DNA of 64,000 bases from Robiginitomaculum sp. (GTDB taxonomy: Bacteria > Pseudomonadota > Alphaproteobacteria > Caulobacterales > Maricaulaceae), in the NCBI GenBank assembly GCA_021776525.1, contig JAJFFT010000005.1:248001-312000 (forward strand). Reading direction: 5' to 3'. Under the pieces are notes generated by a model. The model was given only the letters and a program-made list of their open reading frames with translations, was not told the origin of the DNA and did no database searches. Shown one piece after another: positions 63,917 to 64,000 of this stretch. A program made the position numbers and the translations under genes. Positions within the stretch are counted from its first letter, which is position 1; every line of letters begins with the position of its first letter.

Positions 63917-64000
63917 GTGCAAACTCGTCAACTCTGGCTTGATCTAGCACCCAAAGGTGGTGCCTACCGCCGTGAAACCTTTGTTGAAGGACACAGTAAT
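63917..64000 (+). CDS. hdaA: DnaA-regulatory HdaA-like protein, 5' end only
   Basis: The first 28 codons are seen before the window ends. They read VQTRQLWLDLAPKGGAYRRE and then TFVEGHSN, starting GTG 63917 with GAAGG seven bases upstream. The start QL-LDL with YRRETFVEG-SN resembles the N-terminus of Hda/HdaA-type DnaA-family proteins (QLxLDLPxxPxxGREDFLVxxSN), which inactivate DnaA after replication starts. The position after DUF2066 and near purMN is also the usual location in alphaproteobacteria. Only the very beginning supports it. Confidence 0.6.
   Translation, partial: MQTRQLWLDLAPKGGAYRRETFVEGHSN

Overview
The window looks like a chromosomal segment of a free-living, probably marine or aquatic alphaproteobacterium, perhaps in the Caulobacterales/Maricaulales/Hyphomonadaceae area. 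This rests on recognised families, not on a search: a complete ccoNOQP-ccoGHIS block, a bacterial arginyl/leucyl-tRNA-protein transferase, a retropepsin-like aspartic protease, a transglutaminase-like cysteine peptidase, a DUF2066 gene beside purMN with the start of an hdaA-like gene, several acyl-CoA dehydrogenases, and alphaproteobacterial-style intergenic palindromic repeats. No rRNA, tRNA, CRISPR array, transposase or phage gene was seen.

Layout. (1) 1-4040: envelope polysaccharide genes (deacetylase, family 2 glycosyltransferase and flippase, overlapping on the minus strand) and a divergent CelD/FemAB-like acyltransferase. (2) 4050-12450: cbb3 cytochrome oxidase structural genes ccoNOQP followed by the assembly genes ccoGHIS. 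ccoN carries an in-frame TAA at 5989-5991 where relatives continue for about 70 more residues. (3) 12450-22070: a DUF2189 membrane protein, then a one-directional run of SDR, APH-like phosphotransferase, three acyl-CoA dehydrogenases, SDR, MaoC hydratase, SDR and quinone-oxidoreductase-like genes. A separate phosphotransferase plus an ACAD11-like dehydrogenase suggests catabolism of hydroxylated or branched acyl-CoAs. (4) 22110-33410: housekeeping and transport genes: PLP dehydratase, CrcB/FluC fluoride channel, RluC-type pseudouridine synthase, PPK2, DUF2157 with its GDYXXLXY partner, nadA-nadC, an amino acid permease, and an MltF-type lytic transglycosylase.

(5) 33460-37040: cysD, cysNC and cysQ, for making PAPS and removing PAP. 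(6) 37050-48940: an exopolysaccharide region with a GspG-like protein, rmlA-rmlB, a LapG-like cysteine peptidase, an O-antigen ligase/polymerase-like protein, a TPR-like protein, a PPP-family phosphatase, a Wza-type export lipoprotein, a small Ala- and Gly-rich secreted protein, a beta-barrel protein and a Wzc-type tyrosine autokinase. (7) 49120-58480: dusA, a TSUP exporter, an aspartic protease, an SLC13 permease, an arginyltransferase, a TakP-like TRAP transporter and a GST-like protein. (8) 58500-64000: a TonB-dependent receptor with a clear terminator, purM-purN, DUF2066 and the first 28 codons of a probable hdaA.

The strongest unusual signals are the nonsense codon in an otherwise intact ccoN operon; the stacked inverted repeats upstream of ccoN; the split ACAD10/11-like arrangement; and, in the exopolysaccharide region, an unrecognised small secreted protein, a PPP phosphatase near the tyrosine kinase, and a Shine-Dalgarno sequence buried in a hairpin. 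No clearly new multi-gene system can be proven from sequence alone. Start codons were chosen from ribosome-binding sites and operon overlaps, and several differ from the longest possible reading frame.
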